A DNA stretch of 64,000 nt. Origin: Rhodococcus jostii NBRC 16295. GTDB lineage: Bacteria; Actinomycetota; Actinomycetes; Mycobacteriales; Mycobacteriaceae. This document shows positions 56,208 through 64,000 of this stretch, piece by piece (positions within the stretch are counted from its first letter, which is position 1; every line of letters starts with the position of its first letter). The position numbers were made by a program, and so were the translations under genes. Below the pieces are notes generated by a model. The model worked only from the letters and a program-made list of their open reading frames with translations, was not told the origin of the DNA and searched no databases. The stretch spans positions 1 to 64,000 of the forward strand of contig NZ_BCWY01000034.1 of NCBI RefSeq assembly GCF_001894825.1, given 5' to 3'.

Positions 56208-57620
56208 ATGTCCAAGACCTTCGTCGGCACCCGGTTGCGTCAGCTCCGTACCGAGCGTGGTCTGAGCCAGGCGGCGCTGGCGAAGACGCTGGAGATCTCC
56301 GCCAGCTACCTCAACCAGATCGAGCACGACGTCCGGCCGCTGACGGTGCCGGTGCTGCTGCGGATCAGCGAGGTGTTCGGCGTCGACACCACGTTCTTCT
56401 CCTCCCAGGACGACACGCGACTGATCGCGGAGATGCGCGAGGTGGCGCTGGACCAGGAGATGGGCATCGACGCGGACGCCCAGGAGATCGCCGAGATGGT
56501 GGCGTCGCATCCGGGTCTGGCGAAGGCGATGGTCAACATGCACCGCCGCTTCCGCAATACCACCGCACAGCTCGCGCTCGCGACGGAGGACCGGTACAGC
56601 GACGGCAGCGGCAGCGGCTCGATCACGATGCCGCACGAGGAGGTCCGCGACTACTTCTATCAGCGCCAGAACTATCTGCACGAGCTGGACACGGCGGCGG
56701 AGGAGCTGACGGCACGGATGCGGTTCCACCGCGGCGACGTCGGCGGTGAGATCGCCCGCCGGTTGCAGACGGTGCACGACGTGCAGATCGTCCGGCGCAT
56801 CGACCTCGGCGAGAACGTCCTGCACCGGTACGACCCCGAATCCCGGCTGCTGGAGATCTCGCCGCACCTGTCGGGCGGCCAGCAGGTGTTCAAGTTCGCC
56901 ACCGAGCTGGCGTTCCTCGAATACGGCGACCTGCTCGACAAGTTGGTGGCGGAGGGTGGCTTCACCAGCGACGAGTCGGTCGCGCTGGCCCGGCTCGGGC
57001 TGGCCAACTACTTCGCCGCGGCCACAGTCCTCCCCTACGGTCAGTTCCACGACGTCGCCGAGGACTTCCGGTACGACATCGAGCGGTTGTCCGCGTTCTA
57101 CTCGGTGAGCTACGAGACGATCTGCCACCGCCTCTCGACGCTGCAGCGTCCGAAGCTGCGCGGCGTCCCGTTCATGTTCGTCCGGGTCGACCGGGCCGGC
57201 AACATGTCGAAGCGGCAGTCCGCGACCGGGTTCCACTTCTCCACCAGCGGCGGTACGTGCCCGCTGTGGAACGTGTACGAGACGTTCGCGTACCCCGGCA
57301 AGATCATGAACCAGATCGCGCAGATGCCGGACGGCCGCCGGTACCTGTGGATCGCCCGCACCGTCGAACGTCGTGCCCAGCGTTACGGTCAGCCCGCCAA
57401 GATCTTCGCGATCGGGCTCGGCTGCGAGATCCGGCATGCCCACCGCCTCGTCTACGGCGACGGTCTTGACCTCGACGATTCCAACCCGGGCACCCCCATC
57501 GGCGCCGGCTGCCGCGTGTGTGAACGCGTCAACTGCCCGCAGCGCGCGTTCCCGCCGCTCGGCAAGCAACTCGACATCAGCGAGCACCAGAGTTCGGTGT
57601 CCCCGTACCTGATCCGCTGA
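56208..57620 (+). CDS. ramB: RamB-type regulator of acetate/glyoxylate metabolism
   Basis: This 470-residue protein has an N-terminal XRE helix-turn-helix (RLRQLRTERGLSQAALAKTLEISASYLNQIEHDVRPLT, about 9-50), an IrrE/ImmA-like middle domain (LATELAFLEYGDLLDKLV), and the C-terminal DUF2083 part with conserved cysteines (CPLWNVYETF, IGLGCEIRHAHRLVYGDGL, CRVCERVNCPQRAFP). RamB represses aceA in corynebacteria and its orthologue Rv0465c controls icl1 in mycobacteria. ATG 56208 starts right at the HTH and is probably leaderless; the open frame further upstream runs antiphase through fmdA and is not coding. It lies in the expected icl neighbourhood. Confidence 0.94.
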   Translation: MSKTFVGTRLRQLRTERGLSQAALAKTLEISASYLNQIEHDVRPLTVPVLLRISEVFGVDTTFFSSQDDTRLIAEMREVALDQEMGIDADAQEIAEMVASHPGLAKAMVNMHRRFRNTTAQLALATEDRYSDGSGSGSITMPHEEVRDYFYQRQNYLHELDTAAEELTARMRFHRGDVGGEIARRLQTVHDVQIVRRIDLGENVLHRYDPESRLLEISPHLSGGQQVFKFATELAFLEYGDLLDKLVAEGGFTSDESVALARLGLANYFAAATVLPYGQFHDVAEDFRYDIERLSAFYSVSYETICHRLSTLQRPKLRGVPFMFVRVDRAGNMSKRQSATGFHFSTSGGTCPLWNVYETFAYPGKIMNQIAQMPDGRRYLWIARTVERRAQRYGQPAKIFAIGLGCEIRHAHRLVYGDGLDLDDSNPGTPIGAGCRVCERVNCPQRAFPPLGKQLDISEHQSSVSPYLIR

Positions 57621-57801
57621 TCCGCTGATCCGCCCGATGCCTCATCGGTCCAATCCGACTGAACCGGTGTGACATTGGCCGCACGGGTTGCGACGTTCGG
57701 CCGCGGAGTAGGCAGTGTGAGCGCTTGTTCACATAACCGTAATTCGCGTCACGAACACGTCACCGACAGACATTCAGGCGCAACACCGGCCGCTTAATGT
57801 T

Positions 57802-57835
57802 CGCCCCACGAATACACCTCTGTATACGTGGGGCG
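57802..57835 (+). promoter_or_regulatory. Long hairpin upstream of urtA
   Basis: CGCCCCACGAATACA pairs with TGTATACGTGGGGCG at 14 of 15 positions around a 4-base loop, ending 55 bases before the urtA start. It could be a leader hairpin, a terminator of ramB transcripts, or a dimeric operator. The rest of the 270-base gap shows only three tandem TGATCCGC units at its left end. Confidence 0.5.
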
Positions 57836-57890
57836 GATACATGTCCCGGGTTGCGGAGGTCCCCCAGTCCTCCGACGGAAAGGCCCGTAC

Positions 57891-59144
57891 ATGCGCACCT
57901 TCTCCAAGCGCGCCCTCGCTGCACCGACCGCGCTCGCCGCCATCGGGCTCGTGCTGACCGGTTGTGGCAGCAAGGCGTCCGACACGGCCGGCGAGTCCAC
58001 CGCGGCGTCCTGCGTGGACACCTCCGGGGACACGATCAAGGTCGGGTCGCTGAACTCGCTGTCCGGGACGATGGCCATCAGCGAGGTGACCGTCCGGGAC
58101 TCGATCGCACTCGCGGTCGACGAGATCAACAACTCGGGCGGCGTGCTCGGCAAGAAGATCCAGGTCGTCGCCGAGGACGGGGCCTCCGAGCCCACCGTGT
58201 TCGCCGAGAAGGCGGAGAAGCTGATCAGCAGTGACTGCGTCGCAGCGGTGTTCGGCGGCTGGACGTCGTCGAGCCGCAAGGCGATGCTGCCCGTCTTCGA
58301 AGACAGCAACTCGCTGCTCTACTACCCCGTGCAGTACGAGGGGCTCGAGGATTCGAAGAACATCTTCTACACCGGCGCCACCACCAACCAGCAGATCGTG
58401 CCCGCCCTCGACTACCTGAAGGAGAAGGGCGTCAAGTCGCTGTACCTGGTGGGCAGCGACTACGTGTTCCCGCAGACCGCGAACCGCATCATCAAGGCGT
58501 ACGCGGAGGCCAACGGCATCGAGATCAAGGGCGAGGACTACACACCGCTCGGCTCCACCGACTTCTCCACCATCGTCAACAAGGTGCGCTCCGCCGACGC
58601 GGACGCCGTCTTCAACACCCTGAACGGCGACTCCAACGTCGCGTTCTTCCGCGAGTACGCGAACGTCGGCCTGAAGCCCGCCGACATGCCCGTGGTGTCC
58701 GTCTCGATCGCCGAGGAGGAGGTCGGCGGCATCGGCGTCCAGAACATCGAGGGCCAGCTGACGGCCTGGAACTACTACCAGACCATCGACACGCCGGAGA
58801 ACAAGAAGTTCGTCGACGCCTACAAGGCCCGGTACGGCGCGAACAAGCCGACGTCCGACCCGATGGAGGCCGCGTACACGTCGGTGTACCTGTGGAAGAA
58901 CACCGTCGAGAAGGCGAACTCTTTCGCCACCAAGGACATCCAGGACAACGCGGACGGCGTCACGTTCGCCGCACCGGAGGGACTGGTCACCATCGACGGA
59001 TCCAACCACCACATCACCAAGACCGCGCGCATCGGTGAGATCCGCAACGACGGCCTGATCTACACGGTGTGGGATTCGGGCACCCCGATCCAGCCGGACC
59101 CGTACCTGAAGTCCTACCCGTGGGCCGAGTCGCTGGGTAGCTAG
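57891..59144 (+). CDS. urtA: Urea-type ABC transporter substrate-binding lipoprotein
   Basis: This 417-residue lipoprotein has a signal peptide (MRTFSKRALAAPTALAAIGLV) and lipobox LTGC with acylated Cys25. The mature part is a type I periplasmic-binding fold of the UrtA/branched-chain type: IKVGSLNSLSGTMAISEVTVRDS, FGGWTSSSRKAMLPVFEDSNSLLYYPVQYEG, DYTPLGSTDFSTIV. The YYPVQYEG segment is typical of urea/short-amide binders (UrtA, FmdD). It sits on the outer face of the membrane and delivers substrate to UrtBC. ATG 57891 is chosen as it starts the signal peptide. First gene of the urtABCDE operon. Confidence 0.94.
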   Translation: MRTFSKRALAAPTALAAIGLVLTGCGSKASDTAGESTAASCVDTSGDTIKVGSLNSLSGTMAISEVTVRDSIALAVDEINNSGGVLGKKIQVVAEDGASEPTVFAEKAEKLISSDCVAAVFGGWTSSSRKAMLPVFEDSNSLLYYPVQYEGLEDSKNIFYTGATTNQQIVPALDYLKEKGVKSLYLVGSDYVFPQTANRIIKAYAEANGIEIKGEDYTPLGSTDFSTIVNKVRSADADAVFNTLNGDSNVAFFREYANVGLKPADMPVVSVSIAEEEVGGIGVQNIEGQLTAWNYYQTIDTPENKKFVDAYKARYGANKPTSDPMEAAYTSVYLWKNTVEKANSFATKDIQDNADGVTFAAPEGLVTIDGSNHHITKTARIGEIRNDGLIYTVWDSGTPIQPDPYLKSYPWAESLGS

Positions 59145-59188
59145 AACACGGTCCGACGAGCACGAGGGAAGAGAGAGGACATACATCG

Positions 59189-60073
59189 ATGGATGTAGTG
59201 ATCGGACAGCTGTTCACCGGATTGAGTATCGGATCGATCCTGTTGCTCGCGGCGCTGGGGCTGTCGTTGACGTTCGGCCAGATGGGCGTCATCAACATGG
59301 CCCACGGCGAATTCATCATGGCCGGCTCGTACACGGCATACGTGGTGCAGCAGGTGATCTCGAGTGCCACCGGTTCTCTGTTCATCTCTCTGCTCGTCGG
59401 CTTCGTGGTCGGCGGCGCGATGGGCGTCCTGCTCGAGGTCACCCTCGTCAAGCGGATGTATCACCGGCCGCTGGACACGCTGCTGGTGACGTTCGGTGTG
59501 GGCCTGATCCTGCAGCAGTTGGCGCGGGACGTCTTCGGGGCGCCGGCGGTCAACGTCGCCGCCCCGGGGTGGCTGGCGGGTGGTGTGGAGATCCTGGGCG
59601 CCGTGGTCCCGAAGACGCGCCTGTTCATCCTGGTGCTCGCGGTGGTGGCCGTCGTCGCGCTGTCGCTGGCGATGCAGAAGTCCCCGATGGGACGACGCAT
59701 CCGCGCCGTCGTGCAGAACCGTGACCTCGCGGAGACCAGCGGGATCTCCAGTCGCCGAACCGATGTGACGACGTTCTTCATCGGTTCCGGTCTGGCGGGT
59801 GTCGCCGGTGTGGCGCTCACCCTGATCGGCTCGACGAGCCCGACCATCGGGCAGAGCTACCTCATCGACGCCTTCCTGGTGGTCGTGGTCGGCGGCCTGG
59901 GTCAGATGAAGGGCGCGGTGATCGCCGCGTTCGCGCTCGGCATCCTCAACTCGTTCGTCGAGTACTCGACCACGGCATCGATCGCCAAGGTCATCGTGTT
60001 CGTGGTCATCGTGGTGTTCCTCCAGGTTCGGCCACAGGGCCTGTTCGCCGTCAAGACGAGGAGTCTCGTATGA
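59189..60073 (+). CDS. urtB: Urea ABC transporter permease UrtB
   Basis: This 294-residue integral membrane permease of the LivH/UrtB family has about eight hydrophobic helices. Conserved stretches are GLSLTFGQMGVINMAHGEFIMAGSY, RPLDTLLVTFGVGLILQQLARDVFG and IDAFLVVVVGGLGQMKGAVIAAFALG. With UrtC it forms the transmembrane channel. It starts 44 bases after urtA and overlaps urtC by ATGA, so the operon is tightly coupled. Confidence 0.95.
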   Translation: MDVVIGQLFTGLSIGSILLLAALGLSLTFGQMGVINMAHGEFIMAGSYTAYVVQQVISSATGSLFISLLVGFVVGGAMGVLLEVTLVKRMYHRPLDTLLVTFGVGLILQQLARDVFGAPAVNVAAPGWLAGGVEILGAVVPKTRLFILVLAVVAVVALSLAMQKSPMGRRIRAVVQNRDLAETSGISSRRTDVTTFFIGSGLAGVAGVALTLIGSTSPTIGQSYLIDAFLVVVVGGLGQMKGAVIAAFALGILNSFVEYSTTASIAKVIVFVVIVVFLQVRPQGLFAVKTRSLV

Positions 60074-61188
60074 GCATCCTGACGAGTGGCCGCTACCGCG
60101 CGTGGGCGGGTTTCGCGCTGGCCGCACTGCTTCTGTTCGTCGTCGCCCCCGCCGTGCTCAGCGACTTCCGGCTGAGCCTGCTCGGCAAGTTCCTGTGCTT
60201 CGCGATCGTCGCGGTCGGTATCGGCCTGGCCTGGGGCCGCGGTGGCATGCTCACCCTCGGCCAGGGTGTGTTCTTCGGCCTGGGCGCCTACATGATGGCG
60301 ATGCACCTGAAGATTGCGGACGCCGAACTCCGCGGCGACACTGTCCCCGACTTCATGCAGATCGCGGGCATCCGGGAACTGCCGGGCTACTGGGTGCCGT
60401 TCACGTCGCCGATCGTCACGGTCCTGGGCATCCTGCTGATTCCGGCGCTGGTGGCGTTCGTCCTCGGCCTCGGTGTGTTCAAGCGCCGCGTCAAGGGCGC
60501 CTACTTCGCGATCCTCAGCCAGGCGCTCGCCGCCGCGTTCGCCATCCTGCTCGTGGGCCAGCAGAGCACCGGAGGAAGCAACGGCCTCAACCGCTTCCGC
60601 ACGTTCTTCGGGTTCAACCTGAACGATCCGGCCAACAAGCAGATGCTGTTCTTCATCGCCGCCGGCGTGCTGCTGGCCGTCGTCGCCCTCACCCGGCAGT
60701 TGATGAACAGCCGGTACGGCGAACTGCTCGTCGCTGTCCGGGACCAGGAGGAGCGCGTGCGCTTCCTCGGGTACGACCCGGCGAACATCAAACTCGTCGC
60801 CTACGTGACGGCCGCGTTCTTCGCGGGCGTCGCGGGGGCGCTGTTCGTGCCGATCGTCGGCATCATCTCCCCCGCCGACGTCGGGATCGTCCCGTCGATC
60901 GCGTTCCTGATCGGAGTGGCCATCGGCGGACGCTCCACGCTCCTCGGTCCCGTCCTCGGCGCGATCGGTGTGGCGTGGGCGCAGAGCGCCTTCTCGGAGT
61001 CGTTCCCGTCCGGCTGGATCTACGCCCAGGGTCTCCTGTTCATCGTGGTCGTCGGATTCTTCCCGGCCGGTGTCGCGGGGCTGTTCGCGCTGCTGAAGTG
61101 GAAGAAGAAGGCCTCGTCCGAGCAGCCGGCAGCACCCGGGCCGGAGGACGAGACCGAGGCGACGGAACGAATGGAGATGGCGCGATGA
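60070..61188 (+). CDS. urtC: Urea ABC transporter permease UrtC
   Basis: This 372-residue LivM/UrtC-type permease has about nine or ten membrane helices. Typical stretches are GLAWGRGGMLTLGQGVFFGLGAYMMAMHL, GAYFAILSQALAAAFAILLVGQQSTGGSNGLN and SIAFLIGVAIGGRSTLLGPVLGAIGVAW. The GGSNGL motif is typical of UrtC. It overlaps urtB and urtD by ATGA on each side and ends in a charged cytoplasmic tail (KWKKKASSEQ). Confidence 0.95.
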   Translation: MSILTSGRYRAWAGFALAALLLFVVAPAVLSDFRLSLLGKFLCFAIVAVGIGLAWGRGGMLTLGQGVFFGLGAYMMAMHLKIADAELRGDTVPDFMQIAGIRELPGYWVPFTSPIVTVLGILLIPALVAFVLGLGVFKRRVKGAYFAILSQALAAAFAILLVGQQSTGGSNGLNRFRTFFGFNLNDPANKQMLFFIAAGVLLAVVALTRQLMNSRYGELLVAVRDQEERVRFLGYDPANIKLVAYVTAAFFAGVAGALFVPIVGIISPADVGIVPSIAFLIGVAIGGRSTLLGPVLGAIGVAWAQSAFSESFPSGWIYAQGLLFIVVVGFFPAGVAGLFALLKWKKKASSEQPAAPGPEDETEATERMEMAR

Positions 61189-62030
61189 CGCTTCCCACCA
61201 CATCCAAGGAGCCGGTGCTCGGTGGCAACGCCGGAATGTCCAGCGAGTACCTCGAGGTGCGGGACCTGCAGGTCAGCTTCGACGGGTTCAAGGCGGTCGA
61301 CGGCGTCGACCTCACCCTGATGCAGGGTGATCTGCGGTTCCTCATCGGTCCGAACGGCGCAGGCAAGACCACCCTCGTCGACGCCATCACCGGTCTCGTT
61401 CCGGCGACGGGTTCGGTCACCAAGTCCGGTGTCGAGTTGATCGGCAAGAAGGTTCACCGCATCGCCCGGCTCGGCGTGGGCCGCACGTTCCAGACCGCGA
61501 GCGTGTTCGAGGAGTTGACGGTGCTCCAGAACCTGGATATCGCCGCGGGTTCGGGCCGCTCGGCGCTCACGCTGCTGCGCCGCCGCAAGACGGTGCTCCC
61601 CGCCATCGAGGAGGCGCTCGACGTCACGGGCCTCGGCAAGCTCCGCGACACTCCGGCGGGCATCCTGGCGCACGGGCAGAAGCAGTGGCTCGAGATCGGA
61701 ATGCTGCTGGTGCAGAACTGTTCCGTCCTGCTCCTCGACGAGCCGGTGGCCGGCATGAGCCACGAGGAACGCGACGAGACGGGAAACCTGCTGCGCCGCA
61801 TCGGCGGTGAGCGGACCGTCGTGGTGGTCGAGCACGACATGGACTTCATGCGCGCGTTCGCGACGTCGGTGACCGTGCTGCACGCCGGAAAGGTGCTGAG
61901 CGAGGGAACCGTGGAGCAGGTGCAGGCCGATCCACGTGTGCAGGAGGTGTACCTCGGGACCGCGGCGGCCGGTGCCGCCCCCGAGTTGCAGCCCGAGGTT
62001 TCGAAGGAGGACAGCGATGCTCGAGCTTGA
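61185..62030 (+). CDS. urtD: Urea ABC transporter ATPase UrtD
   Basis: This 281-residue ATP-binding protein has Walker A GPNGAGKT, the LivG-like ARLGVGRTFQTASVFEELTVLQNL and Walker B VLLLDEPVAGMS. The signature motif is AHGQKQWLEIGMLL, the UrtD form replacing LSGGQ. VVVVEHDMDFM carries the switch His. With UrtE it powers import. ATG 61185 overlaps the urtC stop; the upstream frame is antiphase to urtC and not coding. Confidence 0.95.
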   Translation: MTLPTTSKEPVLGGNAGMSSEYLEVRDLQVSFDGFKAVDGVDLTLMQGDLRFLIGPNGAGKTTLVDAITGLVPATGSVTKSGVELIGKKVHRIARLGVGRTFQTASVFEELTVLQNLDIAAGSGRSALTLLRRRKTVLPAIEEALDVTGLGKLRDTPAGILAHGQKQWLEIGMLLVQNCSVLLLDEPVAGMSHEERDETGNLLRRIGGERTVVVVEHDMDFMRAFATSVTVLHAGKVLSEGTVEQVQADPRVQEVYLGTAAAGAAPELQPEVSKEDSDARA

Positions 62031-62730
62031 CGACATCCGGGCCGGGTACGGCCGAACCGAGGTGATCCACGGAGTCTCGCTGACGGTGCCGTCGGACGGC
62101 GTGGCCGCGGTGATGGGACACAACGGTGCGGGTAAGACCACGCTGCTCCGGGCCGCGGTCGGGTTGATCAAGGTCAACTCCGGGCGCGTGCTGTTCGACG
62201 GCGAGGACGTGACGGCGCTGCGTCCCAGCGCCCGGGTCGCCCGCGGCCTCGCGTACGTTCCGCAGGGCCAGCAGTCGTTCGGCCAGTTGACCACCGCGGA
62301 GAACCTGCAGGTGGTGGCCGACGGTCGCAGGCGCGGAAAAGAACTCGTCGGCGAGGCACTGGATCTGTTTCCGGCGCTGCGCGGGCTGCTCGACCGGCGC
62401 GCCGGTCTCCTCTCCGGCGGGCAACGTCAGCAACTCGCCATCGCGCGGGCGCTGATCACGGAACCGAAGATGCTGATCCTCGACGAACCGACCGAGGGCA
62501 TCCAGCCGTCCGTCGTCGCGGAGATCGAGCGCACCATCATGGAACTCACCCGTCGCGGCGGGCTCGGAGTCCTGTTGGTGGAACAGCACATCGGGTTCGC
62601 ACTCGAATCGGCCGAGAGCTACTACGTCCTCGAGTCCGGGCGGGTCACGTCTTCCGGCGCCGGCGGTGCCGCACCCGATTCCGACGTCGGCACCGCGGTC
62701 TCCGACGTCCGCGCGGCGATGGCAATCTGA
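62017..62730 (+). CDS. urtE: Urea ABC transporter ATPase UrtE
   Basis: This 237-residue ATPase has Walker A GHNGAGKTT, AYVPQGQQSFGQLTTAENLQV, signature LLSGGQRQQLAIARAL, Walker B LILDEPTEGIQPSVV and LLVEQH. The QGQQSFGQLTT segment is characteristic of UrtE. ATG 62017 has GAAGGAGG upstream and overlaps the urtD end by 14 bases. Its stop overlaps the GntR start by one base. This completes a five-component urtABCDE set. Confidence 0.95.
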   Translation: MLELDDIRAGYGRTEVIHGVSLTVPSDGVAAVMGHNGAGKTTLLRAAVGLIKVNSGRVLFDGEDVTALRPSARVARGLAYVPQGQQSFGQLTTAENLQVVADGRRRGKELVGEALDLFPALRGLLDRRAGLLSGGQRQQLAIARALITEPKMLILDEPTEGIQPSVVAEIERTIMELTRRGGLGVLLVEQHIGFALESAESYYVLESGRVTSSGAGGAAPDSDVGTAVSDVRAAMAI

Positions 62731-63428
62731 TGGCACGCCGAGAACCGGCCGGCTCCCTCAGCGACCACGTGTATCTCTCGCTGCGCACCGACCTGATGAG
62801 CGGACGGATCCCTCCGGGACAGCGGCTCGGCGAGGAGCGTCTCGCCGACGCGTACGGGGTGTCGCGGACCCCGGTGCGTGAGGCGCTGGCCCGCCTCCTC
62901 GCCGACGGGCTCGTCCAGCGCGACGTGGGCGGGCTGTTTCCGTACCGCCCCCGCATCGAGGAGCTCGCCGGACTGTACGAACTGCGCATCACGCTCGAAC
63001 TCCAGGGAATCGCCCGGGTCCGTGCCGACGAGTCGCTGTCGCACGATCCGAACGTCCTGGGACCGGAGCTCGACCGGTGGTACGCGCTGCGGAAGGAGAG
63101 CCCCGAGCCGGACGCCGGGTTCGTGGCGCTCGACGAGCAGTTCCACACGGTGCTGCTGCGGTCGGCCGGCAACCGGGCGTTGTCCGATGCACTCGTCAAC
63201 GTGAACGCGAAGGTGCGGCCGGTGCGTATGTTCGACTACCTCACCCCCGACCGCATGAGCGCCACCATCGACGAGCACATCTCCGTGGCCGAGTTCGCAC
63301 TCGACGGCAAGCTCGATACCGCGTACGACACGCTGCTCGCGCACATCAGCGAGTCGCGTGAAGTGGTCATCGAGCGCGCTGAACAGGCACTTTCCCTGGC
63401 ACGGATGGCCTGGGCGATCCGCGACTGA
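62730..63428 (+). CDS. GntR-family regulator, FCD type
   Basis: This 232-residue protein has an N-terminal winged helix of the FadR/GntR group (SDHVYLSLRTDLMSGRIPPGQRLGEERLADAYGVSRTPVREALARLLADGL) and a C-terminal FCD helical ligand domain with the metal-binding Asp/His pattern (ALDEQFHTVLLRSAGN and DEHISVAEFALDG). Its ATG overlaps the urtE stop by one base (TGATG), so it is part of the urt operon. It is probably a local regulator of amide/urea uptake or of a linked organic-acid pathway. Confidence 0.92.
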   Translation: MARREPAGSLSDHVYLSLRTDLMSGRIPPGQRLGEERLADAYGVSRTPVREALARLLADGLVQRDVGGLFPYRPRIEELAGLYELRITLELQGIARVRADESLSHDPNVLGPELDRWYALRKESPEPDAGFVALDEQFHTVLLRSAGNRALSDALVNVNAKVRPVRMFDYLTPDRMSATIDEHISVAEFALDGKLDTAYDTLLAHISESREVVIERAEQALSLARMAWAIRD

Positions 63429-63493
63429 GACGGTTGTCCAACTCGATGGGACAGTTTTCCCACCAATGCCCCGAGCGGGTGCTAGCGTCTTGC

Positions 63494-63505
63494 TACCGCT
63501 CGGTA
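63494..63505. promoter_or_regulatory. Palindromic site upstream of the right-edge SDR
   Basis: TACCG-CT-CGGTA is a perfect inverted repeat 22 bases before the SDR start at 63528. It is a plausible regulator-binding site. The gap of 99 bases between the GntR and SDR genes holds nothing else recognisable. Confidence 0.45.
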
Positions 63506-63527
63506 ACACAGGTTGGGAACTCGCTTC

Positions 63528-64000
63528 ATGTCACGCACTCTCGAAGAGAATCTGGTCGGACGCCGCGTCCTGATCACCGGCGCAGCCCGGGGTATCGGCG
63601 CCGGACTCGCCAGACGACTTCACGAGCGGGGCGCCCGTGTCGGGTTGCTCGGCCTCGAACCCGAACTCCTCGAGCAGACGGCCACCGCCTGCGGCCGGGC
63701 CCCGTGGCGTCGGTGCGACACCCGCGAGCGGAAAGCCGTCGAGGACTCGTTCGACTACCTCGCCGACCGGCTCGGCGGCCTCGACGTCGTCGTCGCGAAC
63801 GCGGGCGTGACGCCGCCGGCGCAGATCGTCGGGGGGGATCCGGACGTGATGCGGTACGCCATCGAGGTCAACGTGATGGGCACGTACCACACGCTGCGGG
63901 CAGCGGGACCGTACATCGGGCACCGCAAGGGGTACGCGCTGGTCGTGGCGTCGTCGACGGCGTTCAACTCGCTGCGCGGCGTCCACGGCGCCACGCGAGG
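63528..64000 (+). CDS. Short-chain dehydrogenase/reductase, truncated by the window edge
   Basis: An open frame of 157 complete codons starts at ATG 63528 and has no stop before the window ends. It shows the SDR cofactor motif TGAARGIG (about 18-25) and the ANAG motif (VVVANAGVTPP). VALVVASSTAFNSL-like sequence (ALVVASSTAFNSLRGVHG) marks the catalytic Ser region; the Tyr-Lys pair lies outside the window. It is preceded by a palindromic site and probably starts a new transcription unit. Substrate unknown. Confidence 0.88.
   Translation, partial: MSRTLEENLVGRRVLITGAARGIGAGLARRLHERGARVGLLGLEPELLEQTATACGRAPWRRCDTRERKAVEDSFDYLADRLGGLDVVVANAGVTPPAQIVGGDPDVMRYAIEVNVMGTYHTLRAAGPYIGHRKGYALVVASSTAFNSLRGVHGATR

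Noticed and set aside
57700-57780. A GlnR-type nitrogen-control box before urtA (GTCAC/GAAC-like pieces)
   Set aside because: The pieces do not have the spacing of known GlnR sites and similar strings are common in this GC-rich DNA.

Overview
The window is high-GC actinobacterial DNA and most resembles a Rhodococcus of the jostii/opacus type. The evidence is gene content and order: a heparin-binding-haemagglutinin-like lipid-droplet protein with its XRE regulator and a DUF2516 gene, a fadB2-icl-ramB neighbourhood as in mycobacteria, a SigF/anti-sigma pair with GTTT-N15/16-GGGTAA-type promoters, an F420-dependent LLM oxidoreductase, and many ATGA/GTGA-overlapping genes. The species is inferred; no 16S or other marker is present. 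I saw no rRNA, tRNA, CRISPR array, transposase or phage gene.

1-34 kb is a large accessory catabolic region, almost all on the minus strand. In order it holds: a tandem CaiB CoA-transferase and aldehyde dehydrogenase behind a Ltp2-like aldolase with its DUF35 partner and an NTF2-like protein (87-5951); a thiolase-like protein, LLM oxidoreductase and enoyl-CoA hydratase (6038-9413); SDRs and an acyl-CoA ligase (9548-12701); a six-gene unit of acyl-CoA ligase, AAHS-type transporter, three different molybdopterin oxidoreductases and a ferredoxin/ferredoxin-reductase fusion (12816-23959); a Rieske oxygenase, enoyl-CoA hydratase, hotdog thioesterase and CaiB protein (24221-28120) divergent from a TetR gene; a second TetR gene; an SDR-ferredoxin-P450 operon (29702-32059); and a second ferredoxin-reductase fusion (32288-33985). 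Oxygenases, CoA ligases, CoA transferases, beta-oxidation enzymes and a retro-aldolase together suggest that an aromatic, alicyclic or terpenoid/steroid-like acid is taken up, activated as its CoA ester and shortened. The substrate cannot be read from sequence. A 17-bp motif (half-site TTAGGT, spacer 5) recurs near five of the transcription units and suggests one regulon.

34-43 kb is more core-like. It contains an alpha/beta hydrolase under a MerR regulator; the DUF2516, HBHA/MLDS and XRE lipid-droplet cluster; a DUF445 membrane protein; a TetR gene with a perfect palindrome in front of a DUF4873 gene; a Baeyer-Villiger-type monooxygenase; and a PPK2 kinase.

43-48 kb is a general-stress module: small membrane proteins, a GT4 glycosyltransferase, a STAS anti-anti-sigma protein, a GAF-ANTAR regulator, an RsbW-like kinase and SigF. 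Three SigF-like promoters can be seen.

48-64 kb carries an alcohol dehydrogenase, a MetE-like protein that has lost three of the four zinc ligands, FadB2, isocitrate lyase, a FmdB-type zinc ribbon, formamidase, the glyoxylate regulator RamB, a complete urtABCDE urea-type ABC transporter followed by a GntR regulator, and the start of an SDR that runs off the right edge. Isocitrate lyase, FadB2 and RamB link acetyl-CoA from fatty-acid breakdown to the glyoxylate shunt. Formamidase and Urt form an amide/urea nitrogen-scavenging block beside them.
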